From Bradyrhizobium sp. (lineage in GTDB: Bacteria > Pseudomonadota > Alphaproteobacteria > Rhizobiales > Xanthobacteraceae), in the NCBI RefSeq assembly GCF_004799445.1, contig NZ_SSNA01000098.1:1-60540 (forward strand): 60,540 bases of DNA, written 5' to 3'. Positions 50,689 to 60,540 of this stretch are shown piece by piece. The position numbers were made by a program, and so were the translations under genes. How positions within the stretch are numbered: position 1 is the first letter of the stretch; each line of letters opens with the position of its first letter. Below the pieces are notes generated by a model. It did not search any database, was not told the DNA's origin, and saw nothing but the letters and a program-made list of their open reading frames with translations.

Positions 50689-51564
50689 TTAGGCGATCTC
50701 CCGCAACACCGCCTCGACCGCCTTGCGCTCATCGGCGGTCAGGGCGGCCTGAGGCGGGACGGGATCGCCGACGTTGTAGCCCTGGATCGCAAGCCCGGCC
50801 TTGATGCAGGCGGCGAGATTGTAGCGCGCGAAGGCCTCGTTGACGCGCCACAGTCTGCGCTGCAGCACCAGCGCCTGGTCCCAGCGCCCGGCCTTGCAGA
50901 GATCATAGAGTTCGACGCTCTGCCGCGGAATGATGCAGGCCGGCCCCGCCATCCAGCCCACGCCGCCGATCAGCATCACCGCGGCCGGGATATGCGCGGA
51001 TGCCGAGAACACGCGGATCGCGTCGCCGCAGCGGTTCATGATCGACAGCAGCCGCCCGGTATTGGTGGAGGCGTCCTTGATATATTGAATGCGCGGATGG
51101 GCCGATAGCCGCGCGACGCAATCGAGCGAGAGGTCGGAGCGCTGAAATTGCGGATTGGTGTAGATCACGACGGGAATATCGACCGCATCCGCGATGGCGC
51201 GAAAATAGGATTCGACCTGCGCATCCCCAAGCGGGAAATACGCTTCCAGGATCGCCAGAATGCCGTCAGCACCGAGCTTTTGACAGGCTTTTGCCTGAGC
51301 CACCGCATCCGCGGTCGACGTCGAGGCGACGCCCGCAATTACCGGCACGCGGCCTTTGGCAGCTTCGATGGTCGCCTGCACCACGGCTGCGCGCTGGGAA
51401 TTGTTCAGATAGGCGAACTCGCCGGTCGAGCCGAGCGGCGTCAGCCCGTGCACACCGGATGTGATGAGATCGTCGCAGAGCCGGCCGAGCACCTCGGTGC
51501 GGATTTGCTCCGACGCATCGATCGGCGAGACCAGATAGGGAAAGACACCGTGGAAATCAGGCAT
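50689..51564 (-). CDS. DapA-family lyase (dihydrodipicolinate synthase-like)
   Basis: A 291-residue TIM-barrel aldolase/lyase forming a Schiff base with its substrate. The catalytic Lys is in [13 protein letters not shown], the Tyr in PVVIYTNPQ, and the substrate-carboxylate motif GSTGEFAYL is present. True DapA has lysine-pathway neighbours. This one sits behind an ABC importer, so it more likely acts in catabolism (keto-acid or sugar-acid aldolases of the same superfamily). I start at 51564 ([11 protein letters not shown]), the family N-terminus. It follows the second permease by about 100 bp. Confidence 0.85.
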   Translation of the reverse strand: MPDFHGVFPYLVSPIDASEQIRTEVLGRLCDDLITSGVHGLTPLGSTGEFAYLNNSQRAAVVQATIEAAKGRVPVIAGVASTSTADAVAQAKACQKLGADGILAILEAYFPLGDAQVESYFRAIADAVDIPVVIYTNPQFQRSDLSLDCVARLSAHPRIQYIKDASTNTGRLLSIMNRCGDAIRVFSASAHIPAAVMLIGGVGWMAGPACIIPRQSVELYDLCKAGRWDQALVLQRRLWRVNEAFARYNLAACIKAGLAIQGYNVGDPVPPQAALTADERKAVEAVLREIA

Positions 51565-51665
51565 GGTCTGGGGCAAGTCCCGCAATGCACGGCGCCCGGA
51601 CGCCGTGTCGTTGTCCCTCTATAGTTCAGCCGATGCCAACCGGGCAACCGATCAGGCACAGTCCG

Positions 51666-52439
51666 TCACTGTCCCGGCGACCAGGCCGGAAAAGCCTGCT
51701 GAATCCGCAGCATGATGAAATCGAGCAGCAGACCGACGGCCAGCATCGTCAGGATATAGGCGAACACGGTCGGGCTCTCGAAAAATCGCTGCGAATACAT
51801 CAGCGTGGCGCCCATCCCGCCGCCGCCGCCGACCATCTCCGCGGTAAAGGTCGTGATCAGCGACACCGGCAGCGCAACCCGCAACGCCGCGAAGATACGC
51901 GGCCATGCCGCCGGCAGCACGATGCGAAACAGCAGGGCAAAGTTCGAGGTTCCCAGCGAATAGGCCGACCAGATCCAGACCCGGTTGAGGGCGGAGGCCG
52001 CGGCAAAGGTTCCGATCAGGATCGGAAACACGCAAGCAAAGGCGACGAGCAGGATTTTGGAGATGCTGTAGATGCCGAACCAGAGGATGAAGATCGGCAG
52101 AAACGCGATCTTCGGCGAGGGAAAAGCGAGCGCGATCACGGGATCGAACATCCAGTGAAGAAGGCGATTGCGCGCCATCGCAATCCCCAGGGGCACGCCG
52201 ATCGAGGTCGCCAGCAACAGCCCCGCGGCCGCGCGGAACAGGCTGGTGAAGAGATCGCCCGGCAGCGAGCCATCGGCGCAGACCGACCACCATTCGCCAA
52301 GCACCTTGGTGAAAGCCGGCAGAAACAGCGGCGAGGCAAGCCCGGCGCGCGCGGCGGCTTCCCAGACGGCGACGATCGTCAGGACCGAAATCAGCGACCG
52401 GAGTTGCAGGCCACGCTTGCTTGCCACCTTCTCCATCAT
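51666..52439 (-). CDS. ABC transporter permease (NitT/TauT type), second
   Basis: A 257-residue inner-membrane protein with six predicted segments. The cytoplasmic coupling motif FRIVLPAAWPRIFAALRVAL (EAA-like loop) marks it as a binding-protein-dependent permease like SsuC/TauC. It starts 10 bp after the first permease gene, giving a heterodimeric channel. The substrate is not determinable from the permease. Confidence 0.92.
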   Translation of the reverse strand: MMEKVASKRGLQLRSLISVLTIVAVWEAAARAGLASPLFLPAFTKVLGEWWSVCADGSLPGDLFTSLFRAAAGLLLATSIGVPLGIAMARNRLLHWMFDPVIALAFPSPKIAFLPIFILWFGIYSISKILLVAFACVFPILIGTFAAASALNRVWIWSAYSLGTSNFALLFRIVLPAAWPRIFAALRVALPVSLITTFTAEMVGGGGGMGATLMYSQRFFESPTVFAYILTMLAVGLLLDFIMLRIQQAFPAWSPGQ

Positions 52440-52449
52440 CGCGCCCGGC

Positions 52450-53244
52450 TCATGCCAGCTCCCGCCGGGCTGACGACTCGTGCCAGCGCAGGCATTTGTC
52501 AGTCGCGATCAACAGCAGCCGATCGGCGAGGAAGGCGACGACGACAACGCAGGCGATCGCCGCAAACATGTAGTCGTAGGCGCCGTTCTCGCCGTACATG
52601 AAAATCAGTTTGCCGATGCCGTTGGTCGACGCGACCATTTCCGAGGAGATCGCCAGCACAAAGGAAAATCCCAGCGCGACGCGAAGGCCGGCGAAGATAT
52701 CGGGAAGCGCATGGGGCAGGAACACCCGCCACAACATTCCCTTGGGCGGCGTGCCGAAGGCTTCCGCACCCCAGATCAACACGCGCGGGGTCGAACGGAC
52801 CCCCTGAAAGGTGTTGACCACCATCGGCAGCAGGCAGGCGAGAAACACCGCGCACACCGTCGTCACGGTGCCGATTCCGAACCACAGAATGAACAACGGG
52901 ATCAGCGCCGATTTCGGCAATGAATATGTGCCGCCGACGATCGGCGCGGCATAGGCGCGAAAGACCTCCGAACGCGCCATCATCAGGCCGAGCCAGACGC
53001 CGGCCATGGACCCCAGCGCCAAGCCTATCGCCGCGCGCGACAGCGTGACAAGGAGATTGTCCCGGATTTCCCGTCCCGTCAGGAGGTCGGCGATGGCGTA
53101 GGCCACACGCACCGGCGACGGCAGGAAGGACGGATCGACGAGCCTGAACGTACCGGCCGCCTGCCAGATCAGACCCACCACGACGAGTGGAATAATCCGC
53201 CCGATCGGCGACCACAGATACGAATGGCGGTCAGATCGCTGCAT
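52450..53244 (-). CDS. ABC transporter permease (NitT/TauT type), first
   Basis: A 264-residue permease with six predicted segments and the coupling motif WRVFLPHALPDIFAGLRVAL. I start at 53244 (MQRSDRHSYLW), which overlaps the end of the ATPase gene by 14 bp and implies coupled translation. It pairs with the second permease; two unlike permeases are less common in NitT/TauT systems, which usually use one gene twice. Confidence 0.9.
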   Translation of the reverse strand: MQRSDRHSYLWSPIGRIIPLVVVGLIWQAAGTFRLVDPSFLPSPVRVAYAIADLLTGREIRDNLLVTLSRAAIGLALGSMAGVWLGLMMARSEVFRAYAAPIVGGTYSLPKSALIPLFILWFGIGTVTTVCAVFLACLLPMVVNTFQGVRSTPRVLIWGAEAFGTPPKGMLWRVFLPHALPDIFAGLRVALGFSFVLAISSEMVASTNGIGKLIFMYGENGAYDYMFAAIACVVVVAFLADRLLLIATDKCLRWHESSARRELA

Positions 53245-54040
53245 TCGCAGTTTCCGCCGCAAGCGCCTGGTGCCTAACCGCGATCCAGACCTGGTTTCGA
53301 ATCTTGTTGAACGCATCCGATGTGACGAGCTGCTCGCGCGGGATGGTGCGGTCGAGATCGATCCTGAACTCGTCGACGATCTGTCCCGGCCGGGCCGACA
53401 TCACGCAGATGCGGTTGGAGAGATAGACCGCCTCGGTGACATCATGCGTGATCATCAGCACCGTCTTGCGGGTCTCGAGCCAGATCCGCAGCAATTCGTC
53501 CTGCATCACCTCGCGGGTCTGCGCATCGAGCGCGCCGAAGGGCTCGTCAAGCAGCAGGATGGCGGGGTCGCAGGCCAAGGTCCGCGCGATCGCGACGCGC
53601 TGCTTCATGCCGCCGGAGAGCTCACGGGGGTACCGGTCTTCGAACCCCTTCAGCCCGATGACGCCGATCAGCCGGTCGGCGATTTTCGCGCGCTCATCGG
53701 ATGCAAGCCCACCACGTTCGAGGCCGTACAGGATGTTGTTGCGCACCGAGAGCCAAGGAAACAGCGCATATTCCTGAAAGACCACGCCGCGGTCGGTGCC
53801 GGGACCATGGATCACCTTGCCGTCGACCAAAACCTTGCCGTCGGCATTCAGAAAGCCGCCGACCACGTACAGCAAGGTGCTCTTGCCGCAGCCGGAGGGA
53901 CCGACGATGGACACGAACTCGCCTTCGGCGATCGAGATGTCGACGGCCCTCAGCGCCTGCACCGGACTGTTGTCGCCGGGATATGATTTGGAGACTCCCC
54001 GGATCTCGATTTTCGGTGTCGGGTCGGTCAAGGCGCGCAT
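53231..54040 (-). CDS. ABC transporter ATPase (NitT/TauT type)
   Basis: A 269-residue ATP-binding subunit. Walker A is GPSGCGKST, the signature motif ELSGGMKQRVAIARTLA, Walker B LLLDEPFGALDAQ, and the switch His is in MITHDVTEAVYLS. PFGALDAQTR is typical of SsuB/TauB. The gene overlaps the binding-protein gene upstream by 13 bp and the permease gene downstream by 14 bp, so the importer is made as a unit. Confidence 0.95.
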   Translation of the reverse strand: MRALTDPTPKIEIRGVSKSYPGDNSPVQALRAVDISIAEGEFVSIVGPSGCGKSTLLYVVGGFLNADGKVLVDGKVIHGPGTDRGVVFQEYALFPWLSVRNNILYGLERGGLASDERAKIADRLIGVIGLKGFEDRYPRELSGGMKQRVAIARTLACDPAILLLDEPFGALDAQTREVMQDELLRIWLETRKTVLMITHDVTEAVYLSNRICVMSARPGQIVDEFRIDLDRTIPREQLVTSDAFNKIRNQVWIAVRHQALAAETANAAI

Positions 54041-55074
54041 GGCTTCGGCAGGAAACCGAGATTGAGATATTTGGCGACCTCGATGCGACGATCGATCAGC
54101 TTCTCCTCGAACATCGCATCCAGCGGCTTTTGGACGGTCTGCGCGGAAACGCAGCCGTTGGGGTCGCGGTAGTAGTCGCGATCGGTTGCGAAATAGGAGT
54201 TCAAGACCTCCTTCGGCGATTTCGTGAAGTCGGAGACGATCTGGACCGCCTTTTCGCGGTTGGCGGGATCATAGAACCACGCGATGCCGTCGACGTAATC
54301 GGCGAGGAAGCCGCGCACGGCGTCGGGGTTGGCCTTGAGGAAGACATTGGTCGTCACCTGAAAGATCACCGAGGACGGGCCGAACGCGTCGCCGCCGGTG
54401 AAGACGGGACGAAGGTCGCCCTTGGGACTTTCGACCGCCAGGAAGGGAATCACCAGCACGCCGCAGTCAATCCGCTTCTCGCGAATGGCGGACGCAATAT
54501 TCGGAAAGGCGATTTCGACAATCTCGACATCGCGCCGCGGATCGATCCCGTTCTTCTTCAGCACCACGCGCAAGGCGAGATCGACGGCGGAAGCAAACGC
54601 GTTGATGCCGATCTTTTTGCCTTTCAAATCGGTCACGCTTTTGATCGGCGAGTCCTTCAACACCATGAAGCTGTTGGTCGCATTGCCCGGATGCCCGTCC
54701 TGATAATTGTCCGAGATGATCGTCAATCCGCCGGGCACCGCGTCCTTGACGATCACGGTCGCAAAGGCCGGGCCCGACAGTGTCGCCACATCGACCTGTC
54801 CCGCCGCGAGCAGCGCGGCCGCTTCGGGCGTTCCGCGCGTGAACGTCATGTCGAGGGTATAGGACTTGCCGTAGTTCTTCAGCACGTTCTGTTTGAGGTG
54901 GTCCAGGAAGATGATGGTTTCCATCTCGTTGGGGCCGATCCCGCCGCCGGTCGCGTAGCGGATATTGGGGACCGTTGCGGCCGAGGCGCGCGAAACAAAG
55001 GGAGCCGCGATCGCGGCGCCCGCAGCACCCAGCGTAAAGACGCGGCGTGAAATGCGGTGGTGGGTCGGCTTCAT
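54028..55074 (-). CDS. ABC transporter substrate-binding protein (NitT/TauT family, NMT1/THI5-like)
   Basis: A 348-residue periplasmic binding protein. The start at 55074 gives a Tat-like signal (SRRVFTLGAAGAAIAAPFV, mature from about residue 33). The fold motifs GQVDVATLSGPAFATVIVK and LKGKKIGINAFASAVDLALR are typical of the sulfonate/nitrate/pyrimidine-precursor binding group. The ligand is unknown. The Rid-family gene lies 34 bp upstream and the lyase gene closes the operon, so a nitrogen-containing organic acid is a reasonable guess, not more. Confidence 0.9.
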   Translation of the reverse strand: MKPTHHRISRRVFTLGAAGAAIAAPFVSRASAATVPNIRYATGGGIGPNEMETIIFLDHLKQNVLKNYGKSYTLDMTFTRGTPEAAALLAAGQVDVATLSGPAFATVIVKDAVPGGLTIISDNYQDGHPGNATNSFMVLKDSPIKSVTDLKGKKIGINAFASAVDLALRVVLKKNGIDPRRDVEIVEIAFPNIASAIREKRIDCGVLVIPFLAVESPKGDLRPVFTGGDAFGPSSVIFQVTTNVFLKANPDAVRGFLADYVDGIAWFYDPANREKAVQIVSDFTKSPKEVLNSYFATDRDYYRDPNGCVSAQTVQKPLDAMFEEKLIDRRIEVAKYLNLGFLPKPCAP

Positions 55075-55108
55075 CGGGTTTTCCCTTGTTTCAGCAATCA
55101 AGCAAACA

Positions 55109-55516
55109 TCATGTTTTGAGCAATGCGATGGCTTCGATTTCAACCAGCAGGCTCGGGTGCGACAACCGCCGCACCTCGACGGTTGTGCTCGCCGGCAGAC
55201 CGACGCCGAGATAATCGTGCCTGACGTCGACATGTTTGAAGAATTCGTCGATGTCGGTGACAAAGGTCGTGGTCTTGACCAGATCGTGGAGCGTCGCCCC
55301 CGCCGCCTCAAGCGCGTTCTTGAGGTTCTCGCCGACCTGCCGGATCTGGGCACGCATATCGCCGGGACCGACGATGTCGCCATTCTGGTCGCGCGCCAAC
55401 TGGCCGGAAATGAAAACCAGCTTCTCGCCGGATGCGACTACGACATGGGAGTACAGCACGTGGCCGCCGACGTTCCGCTTGAACAGGGAGGCCGGCTGAA
55501 TTTTCTCGATCGTCAT
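55109..55516 (-). CDS. Rid family protein (RidA/YjgF superfamily)
   Basis: A 135-residue trimeric enzyme type that hydrolyses reactive imines and enamines formed in amino acid catabolism. The catalytic Arg is in TTVEVRRLSHPSLLVEIEAI, and KLVFISGQLARDQNGDIVG and the helix VGENLKNALEAAGATLHDLVK are conserved. It appears to head the operon containing the ABC importer and the DapA-family lyase, which suggests the imported compound gives an imine intermediate. Confidence 0.9.
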   Translation of the reverse strand: MTIEKIQPASLFKRNVGGHVLYSHVVVASGEKLVFISGQLARDQNGDIVGPGDMRAQIRQVGENLKNALEAAGATLHDLVKTTTFVTDIDEFFKHVDVRHDYLGVGLPASTTVEVRRLSHPSLLVEIEAIALLKT

Positions 55517-55717
55517 GCTTCGATGCGTCCGTCAGGTTGCCTGCGGAGAGGTTAGGGCAAGACGCAAGGCGGCTCAATCGCCAAGCCGGCATGGCCGGCA
55601 AGCGCAACGCAGGCGAAAGTGCATGGGGCCTTGCAATTAGACGGGGTGCTGCCGTCGTATGGCAGAGCTGTATCCCCTCATGCCCAACCCGGCAATTTGC
55701 TCTTGCCCGCCATCCCG

Positions 55718-58060
55718 CTAGGCCTTCTTGTTGCCGGTCCCGCCCTTCTCACCGGCGCGGCGCAGGGCTTCGGCGAGCGCTCCGCCGCCGGAGGACTGTT
55801 GCGGCTTGCGCGGCGTCTGTGATGTCATCGACGCGCGGGAGTTGTCGCGTGGCATGCCTTGCGCCGGACGTTCGCTTCTGCCACCGGGTTCGTCGTCGAG
55901 ACGCAGCGTCAGCGCGATGCGCTTGCGGGCGACCTCGACCTCGAGCACCTTGACCTTGACGATGTCGCCCGACTTCACCACCTCGCGCGGATCCTTGATG
56001 AAGGACTTCGACATCGCCGAGATGTGCACCAGCCCGTCCTGATGCACGCCGATATCGACGAAAGCGCCGAATGCCGCGACGTTGGTTACGGTTCCTTCGA
56101 GGATCATGCCGGGTTTGAGATCCTTCAGCGTCTCGACCCCCTCCTTGAACACCGCGGCCTTGAAGGCCGGGCGCGGATCGCGGCCGGGCTTTTCAAGCTC
56201 GCGCAGAATGTCGGTCACGGTCGGCAAGCCAAACGTGTCATCGACGAAGCTCTGCGGCTTGACCTGGCGCAGGATCTCGGCGTTGCCGATCAGCGCCTTG
56301 ATGTCGCTTTTGGTCGCGGCAAGAATCTTGCGCACGATGGGGTAGGCCTCCGGATGAACGCCGGAGGCATCGAGCGGATCGTCGCCACCGGCGATGCGCA
56401 GGAAGCCGGCGCATTGTTCGAACGCCTTCGGCCCCAGCCGCGGCACCTGCTTCAGCGCCTTGCGTGACCTGAACGGACCGTTGGCGTCGCGGTGCTGCAC
56501 GATGCTTTGCGCCAGTCCGGTGCCGATCCCCGATACCCGCGTCAGCAGCGGCGCCGAGGCGGTGTTGGCATCGACCCCGACCGCGTTGACGCAATCCTCC
56601 ACTACCGCATCGAGCGAACGCGCCAGTTTGCTCTCGCCAAGGTCATGCTGATATTGCCCGACGCCGATGGCTTTCGGATCGATCTTGACCAACTCGGCCA
56701 GCGGATCCTGCAGCCGCCGGGCAATCGACACCGCACCGCGCAAGGTGACGTCGAGTTCCGGCAATTCCTCGGACGCAAAGGCGGACGCCGAATAGACCGA
56801 GGCGCCGGCTTCCGACACCACGACCTTTGACATCTTCAGGTCCGGCAGCAGCTTCACCAGATCCATCGCGAGCTTGTCGGTTTCGCGCGACGCCGTGCCG
56901 TTGCCGATCGCAATCAAATCGACGCGATGCTGCACGGCGAGCTTGCCCAGGGCCGCCAGCGCCTCGTCCCAGCGCCGCGCCGGCTCGTGCGGATAAATCG
57001 TGGTGGTGGCTACCACCTTGCCGGTGGCATCGACGACGGCGACCTTGACCCCCGAACGGAAACCCGGATCGAGGCCCATGGTGACGCGCGCGCCGGCCGG
57101 CGCCGCCAGCAAGAGGTCGCGCAGATTCGACGCGAACACGCGCACGGCCTCCTGCTCCGCCGCGGTCCACAGCCGCATCCGCAAGTCGATATTAAGATGG
57201 ACCTGGATCTTGGTGCGCCACGCCCACCGCGCGGTCTCCACCAGCCATTTGTCGCCGGGGCGGCCCTGGTCGGAAATCGCGAAACGCTGCATGATCTTCA
57301 GTTCATAGGAGCTGACCACGGCCGGCGTAGCAGTGACCGGCTCGGGCAGCATTTGCAGGTCGAGTATCCCCTCTTTCTCGCCGCGGAACATCGCGAGGAT
57401 CCGGTGCGACGGCAGCCTGGTGAGCGGTTCGCTGAAATCGAAATAGTCCTTGAACTTCTCGCCTTCGGTTTTCTTGCCACGGCGCACGGACGAGGCCATC
57501 AGCCCGTTCGACCACATCTGCTCGCGCAAGCTCCCGATCAGGTCGGCGTCTTCGGCGAAGCGCTCGACCAGAATTGCGCGCGCGCCCTCGAGCGCGGCCG
57601 CGGCGTCGGCCACCTGCTTGTCGGGATCGACGAACGGGACGGCCACGGCTTGCGGGTCGTTCTCCGGCTGCGCCAGCAGCAGATCCGCCAGCGGCTCCAG
57701 CCCCGCCTCCTTGGCGATCTCGGCCTTGGTTCGGCGCTTCGGCTTGAACGGGAGATAGATGTCTTCCAGGCGCCCCTTGCTGTCGGCCGCCAGAATGGCC
57801 GCTTCGAGCGCGGCGTCCAGCTTGCCCTGCTCGCGGACGGAGTCGAGGATCGCAATACGGCGTTCTTCCAGCTCGCGCAGATAATTCAGACGCTCCTCCA
57901 GCGTGCGCAATTGCGCATCGTCCAGCGCACCGGTAATTTCCTTGCGGTATCGCGCGACGAACGGAACCGTCGCGCCGCCGTCGAGAAGCGCCACCGTCGC
58001 CTCGACCTGTTGTTCGCGAACACCGAGTTCTTCCGCGATCTGCCGATTGATATTTGCCAC
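55718..58060 (-). CDS. tex: Tex family transcription/RNA-binding protein
   Basis: A 780-residue protein. Domain order is that of Tex: N-terminal helix-turn-helix-like part ([20 protein letters not shown]), YqgF-like RNase-H fold ([19 protein letters not shown]), helix-hairpin-helix pairs ([19 protein letters not shown] and [17 protein letters not shown]), and the S1 RNA-binding domain near residues 650-720 ([20 protein letters not shown]). A low-complexity Arg/Ser/Gln tail follows. It binds RNA and affects transcript stability or elongation. The family N-terminus fits the GTG at 58060 ([13 protein letters not shown]); an in-frame ATG at 58126 would add 22 residues. Confidence 0.93.
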   Translation of the reverse strand: MANINRQIAEELGVREQQVEATVALLDGGATVPFVARYRKEITGALDDAQLRTLEERLNYLRELEERRIAILDSVREQGKLDAALEAAILAADSKGRLEDIYLPFKPKRRTKAEIAKEAGLEPLADLLLAQPENDPQAVAVPFVDPDKQVADAAAALEGARAILVERFAEDADLIGSLREQMWSNGLMASSVRRGKKTEGEKFKDYFDFSEPLTRLPSHRILAMFRGEKEGILDLQMLPEPVTATPAVVSSYELKIMQRFAISDQGRPGDKWLVETARWAWRTKIQVHLNIDLRMRLWTAAEQEAVRVFASNLRDLLLAAPAGARVTMGLDPGFRSGVKVAVVDATGKVVATTTIYPHEPARRWDEALAALGKLAVQHRVDLIAIGNGTASRETDKLAMDLVKLLPDLKMSKVVVSEAGASVYSASAFASEELPELDVTLRGAVSIARRLQDPLAELVKIDPKAIGVGQYQHDLGESKLARSLDAVVEDCVNAVGVDANTASAPLLTRVSGIGTGLAQSIVQHRDANGPFRSRKALKQVPRLGPKAFEQCAGFLRIAGGDDPLDASGVHPEAYPIVRKILAATKSDIKALIGNAEILRQVKPQSFVDDTFGLPTVTDILRELEKPGRDPRPAFKAAVFKEGVETLKDLKPGMILEGTVTNVAAFGAFVDIGVHQDGLVHISAMSKSFIKDPREVVKSGDIVKVKVLEVEVARKRIALTLRLDDEPGGRSERPAQGMPRDNSRASMTSQTPRKPQQSSGGGALAEALRRAGEKGGTGNKKA

Positions 58061-58623
58061 GCGCGATCTTTCTGACGCCGTCGCGGCGGGTGAATCGCCA
58101 GCCGCGGGAGGACGCTTATGGACCATCGCCGACGGCTTCAGCAACCCGCCGCACCAAACAAATTGATCTGTGGACGGGAGGTTCGCATTCAAGGCGAAGC
58201 CATGCTGCAAAGACCAGCGCGCATCCTTCCTGCGGCGGGATAAAGGGTGGCCGGTGGCGCTTGACCGATAAGTCTTGGATAAACCTCATTGTCCGCTTTG
58301 CGCCGCGGCGGTCTCAGCTTCAGGCTACATCTTCGAATTGAATGGCGAAGCCGTGACGGCCAGAACGAAACAAGCCGGCCCGGTCATTCCGCCAGCCTGG
58401 GCTGTCCGATCGCGTCATCAACGCGGATTGAGTTTTTGCGCGAAACGCCACTTCGGTGGAATGGGGCCAGCCTCACACCCGCCCTCGTCAGCAGCGAGCG
58501 CGCGCAACCTTCTACGCTCCAGCTTCAGCGGACGCAGGTTTTCTTGATCTGCCGGCGCAAACGGCAGCTCCGCCGGGGGTGGGGGTAATGACCACACCAG
58601 CGGAGCTGACGAGAGCGCTTGTC
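58061..58623. other. Gene-free stretch upstream of tex
   Basis: About 560 bp between tex and gfa, both on the minus strand. It should contain the tex promoter. I found no convincing gene, terminator or repeat. A plus-strand frame with CPLC near 58295 lacks support. Confidence 0.4.
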
Positions 58624-59193
58624 TCAGGCCGCCTTGGCTTTGGACTTCGCCACATGGGTGGCGATCGCATCCATCAAGGCCGGCGACAGACAATCGTAGG
58701 GTTCGAGCCCGAGTTCCCTGAGGCGCGCCCGGATCGCGTTCATCTCGGACGGGTTGACGCCGGACTCGATCACCGAGGACACGAACGCCGCAAATACCGG
58801 GGCTGCGGAGCCGACTTCCTGGAACAGTTCGGGATGGATGAAGTCCAACCCGTAGAACGGATGCGCCTTGTTCTCGATGCGGCCGTACATATGGGTGCCG
58901 CAAACCTTGCAGGCGTGGCGCTGGATGGTCGCGGAAGCATCGATGATATGAAGCTTGTCGCCGTTCTCAAGTACCGTCACGTTGTCCCGTGGCACCACCG
59001 CGACCACCGAGAAGGTCGCCCCGGCGGGCTTCCAGCATTTGGTACAGCCGCAGGCGTGGTTGTGCGCGACGTCGCCCTTGATGCCGACCTTGACCGGCTT
59101 GTCCTTGCACTTGCAGACTAGGGTCCCGCCGGCAAAGCTGCCCGAACCCTTCTTGACGCCGCTGTCAACCGATGGATGGATGTGAACAGTCAT
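58624..59193 (-). CDS. gfa: S-(hydroxymethyl)glutathione synthase
   Basis: A 189-residue zinc protein that speeds up the condensation of formaldehyde with glutathione. The Cys motifs are all present: [18 protein letters not shown] and [14 protein letters not shown]. Length and end-to-end pattern fit Gfa. GAGGATAGGCCC precedes the ATG. It lies 51 bp after flhA on the same strand, the usual order in Bradyrhizobium C1 clusters. Confidence 0.95.
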   Translation of the reverse strand: MTVHIHPSVDSGVKKGSGSFAGGTLVCKCKDKPVKVGIKGDVAHNHACGCTKCWKPAGATFSVVAVVPRDNVTVLENGDKLHIIDASATIQRHACKVCGTHMYGRIENKAHPFYGLDFIHPELFQEVGSAAPVFAAFVSSVIESGVNPSEMNAIRARLRELGLEPYDCLSPALMDAIATHVAKSKAKAA

Positions 59194-59244
59194 GGGCCTA
59201 TCCTCCTTGTGTTTGACGCTTTTGATTCGAAAAACGCGCTTGGT

Positions 59245-60354
59245 TTAGAACACGACGACCGAACGGATCGACTTGCCTTCGTGCATCAGATCGAAGCCCC
59301 TGTTGATCTCCTCGAGCTTGAGGACGTGGGTGATCATCGGGTCGATCTGGATCTTGCCGGTCATGTACCAGTCGACGATCTTCGGCACGTCGGTGCGGCC
59401 CCGCGCGCCGCCGAACGCCGTGCCTTTCCAGACCCGGCCGGTCACGAGCTGGAACGGCCGGGTGGAAATTTCCTTGCCGGCTTCCGCCACCCCGATCACC
59501 ACCGACACGCCCCAGCCGCGATGACAGGCTTCCAGCGCCTGGCGCATCACGGTGGTATTGCCGGTGCAGTCGAAGGTGAAATCGGCGCCGCCGTCGGTAA
59601 GCTGAACCAGATGCTGGACGATATCGCCATCGACCTTTTTGGGATTGACGAAATGCGTCATTCCGAAGCGGCGGCCCCACTCCTCCTTGGAATCATTGAG
59701 GTCGACGCCGATGATCTTGTCGGCGCCCACCATCCGCGCGCCCTGGATGACGTTGAGCCCGATACCGCCGAGCCCGAACACGACCACATTGGCGCCCGGC
59801 GTGACCTTGGCGGTGTTGACCACCGCGCCGACGCCGGTGGTCACGCCGCAGCCGATGTAGCAGCTCTTGTCGAACGGCGCGTCCTCACGGATTTTCGCGA
59901 CCGCGATCTCCGGCAGCACGGTAAAATTCGAAAAGGTCGAACAGCCCATATAGTGGAAGATGGTCTTGCCCTTGTGGCTGAAGCGTGAGGTGCCGTCGGG
60001 CATCAGGCCCTTGCCCTGGGTGGCGCGGATCGCGGTGCACAGGTTGGTCTTCTGGCTGAGGCAGCTTTTGCACTGGCGGCATTCGGGCGTGTACAGTGGG
60101 ATCACATGGTCGCCCGGCTTCACCGAGGTGACCCCCGGTCCCACTTCGCGGACGATGCCGGCGCCCTCATGGCCGAGGATCGAGGGGAAAATTCCCTCGC
60201 TGTCGAATCCATCAAGCGTATAGGCGTCGGTGTGGCAAATCCCCGTCGCCTTGATCTCGACCAGGACTTCGCCGGCCTTCGGGCCCTCCAGGTCGAGCTC
60301 GACGATTTCAAGCGGCTTCTTCGCCTCAAACGCGACTGCGGCGCGTGTTTTCAT
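59245..60354 (-). CDS. flhA: S-(hydroxymethyl)glutathione dehydrogenase (class III alcohol dehydrogenase)
   Basis: A 369-residue zinc-dependent NAD enzyme oxidising S-hydroxymethylglutathione to S-formylglutathione; it can also reduce S-nitrosoglutathione. The catalytic zinc ligands are in [19 protein letters not shown] and the CGVTTG segment. The structural zinc Cys are in [15 protein letters not shown], and the NAD fold has [17 protein letters not shown] precedes the ATG. With gfa it forms the glutathione-dependent formaldehyde detoxification pathway. An esterase (fghA) is not in the window. Confidence 0.96.
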   Translation of the reverse strand: MKTRAAVAFEAKKPLEIVELDLEGPKAGEVLVEIKATGICHTDAYTLDGFDSEGIFPSILGHEGAGIVREVGPGVTSVKPGDHVIPLYTPECRQCKSCLSQKTNLCTAIRATQGKGLMPDGTSRFSHKGKTIFHYMGCSTFSNFTVLPEIAVAKIREDAPFDKSCYIGCGVTTGVGAVVNTAKVTPGANVVVFGLGGIGLNVIQGARMVGADKIIGVDLNDSKEEWGRRFGMTHFVNPKKVDGDIVQHLVQLTDGGADFTFDCTGNTTVMRQALEACHRGWGVSVVIGVAEAGKEISTRPFQLVTGRVWKGTAFGGARGRTDVPKIVDWYMTGKIQIDPMITHVLKLEEINRGFDLMHEGKSIRSVVVF

Positions 60355-60434
60355 CTTATTCTCCTGTTGCGCTCTTCAACATCGCAAAACATGTCGTCAT
60401 CCACACAGCACTGATTCACAGCTTTCCCGCGTGC

Positions 60435-60540
60435 TCATTTGATCCCCGTGCAACTGGTTTCGGCGGCCTTGGCGGCGTCCGGCTTGTCTTCGTGTTTGGG
60501 CGGACGGCCGCCCGGAATGGCGTCGCTGGCGCGCGCCCGC
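60435..60540 (-). CDS. C-terminal end of a gene cut by the window edge
   Basis: On the minus strand a frame open to the window edge ends with TGA at 60437-60435. It encodes about 34 residues ending in DAAKAAETSCTGIK. It stops 81 bp before flhA on the same strand. In Bradyrhizobium the gene before flhA-gfa is, from memory, the moxG/xoxG cytochrome following the xoxF methanol dehydrogenase, so this may be that cytochrome. The fragment carries no haem motif to confirm it. Confidence 0.5.
   Translation of the reverse strand, partial: RARASDAIPGGRPPKHEDKPDAAKAAETSCTGIK

Noticed and set aside
53701..55050. 449-codon plus-strand frame opposite the ABC binding-protein gene
   Set aside because: The minus-strand genes have Walker motifs, a Tat signal and overlapping starts; this frame has none.
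58275..58547. Possible small zinc protein starting [12 protein letters not shown]
   Set aside because: Only one Cys pair, a TTG start without a ribosome binding site, and a tail that loses any pattern; kept as non-coding.

Overview
The window looks like chromosome of a Bradyrhizobium-like alphaproteobacterium (Nitrobacteraceae). Reading is high-GC throughout. The PutA protein is close to the Bradyrhizobium japonicum enzyme as I remember it. Two families of short palindromic repeats that I associate with Bradyrhizobium and Rhodopseudomonas recur between genes. I see no rRNA, CRISPR array, insertion sequence, integrase or prophage gene.

Layout. 1-3.5 kb: a structured intergenic repeat, a tRNA-Val(CAC) with a good sigma70 promoter, then small minus-strand genes including two zinc-ribbon paralogues that share a leader hairpin, then about 850 bp without a gene but with two convergent terminators. 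3.5-7.8 kb: a GGDEF/EAL protein with a frameshift in its sensor domain, and a DUF2336 protein. 7.8-13.2 kb: a nuclease-fold hypothetical, a ThDP enzyme, an L,D-transpeptidase, a DUF2927 protein and isovaleryl-CoA dehydrogenase. 13.5-20.3 kb: a CYP153-type P450, a tightly packed thioesterase / acyl-CoA dehydrogenase / CoA-transferase / hydratase operon, and a benzoylformate decarboxylase. 20.4-28 kb: DUF2867, an orphan gene, an SDR, hemolysin III, the YcjX-YcjF pair and a membrane glycosyltransferase. 28-33.3 kb: an adenylate cyclase fused to a haem-type membrane domain and a 2Fe-2S domain, a sulfite dehydrogenase pair (sorAB-like), small secreted proteins and cold-shock protein. 33.6-45.8 kb: putA, a second CoA-transferase, two GSTs, an aromatic-acid MFS transporter with a flavin monooxygenase, a c-type cytochrome-like exported protein and a membrane-anchored hypothetical. 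46-50.5 kb: a lemA/TPM operon and an orphan CoxL-type molybdenum hydroxylase. 50.7-55.5 kb: a Rid protein, a NitT/TauT-type ABC importer and a DapA-family lyase. 55.7-60.5 kb: Tex, then gfa and flhA for glutathione-dependent formaldehyde oxidation, with the tail of another gene at the right edge.

The gene content fits a soil heterotroph. It oxidises acyl-CoAs, aromatic acids, proline and sulfite, probably handles C1 compounds, and senses redox state through cyclic nucleotides. The most unusual items are the haem/iron-sulfur adenylate cyclase, the shared leader hairpin of the zinc-ribbon genes, a pair of palindromic elements whose stems differ but still pair, and repeats that supply C-termini or stop codons to neighbouring genes. 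All protein assignments come from reading motifs and from memory of the families; no search was run.
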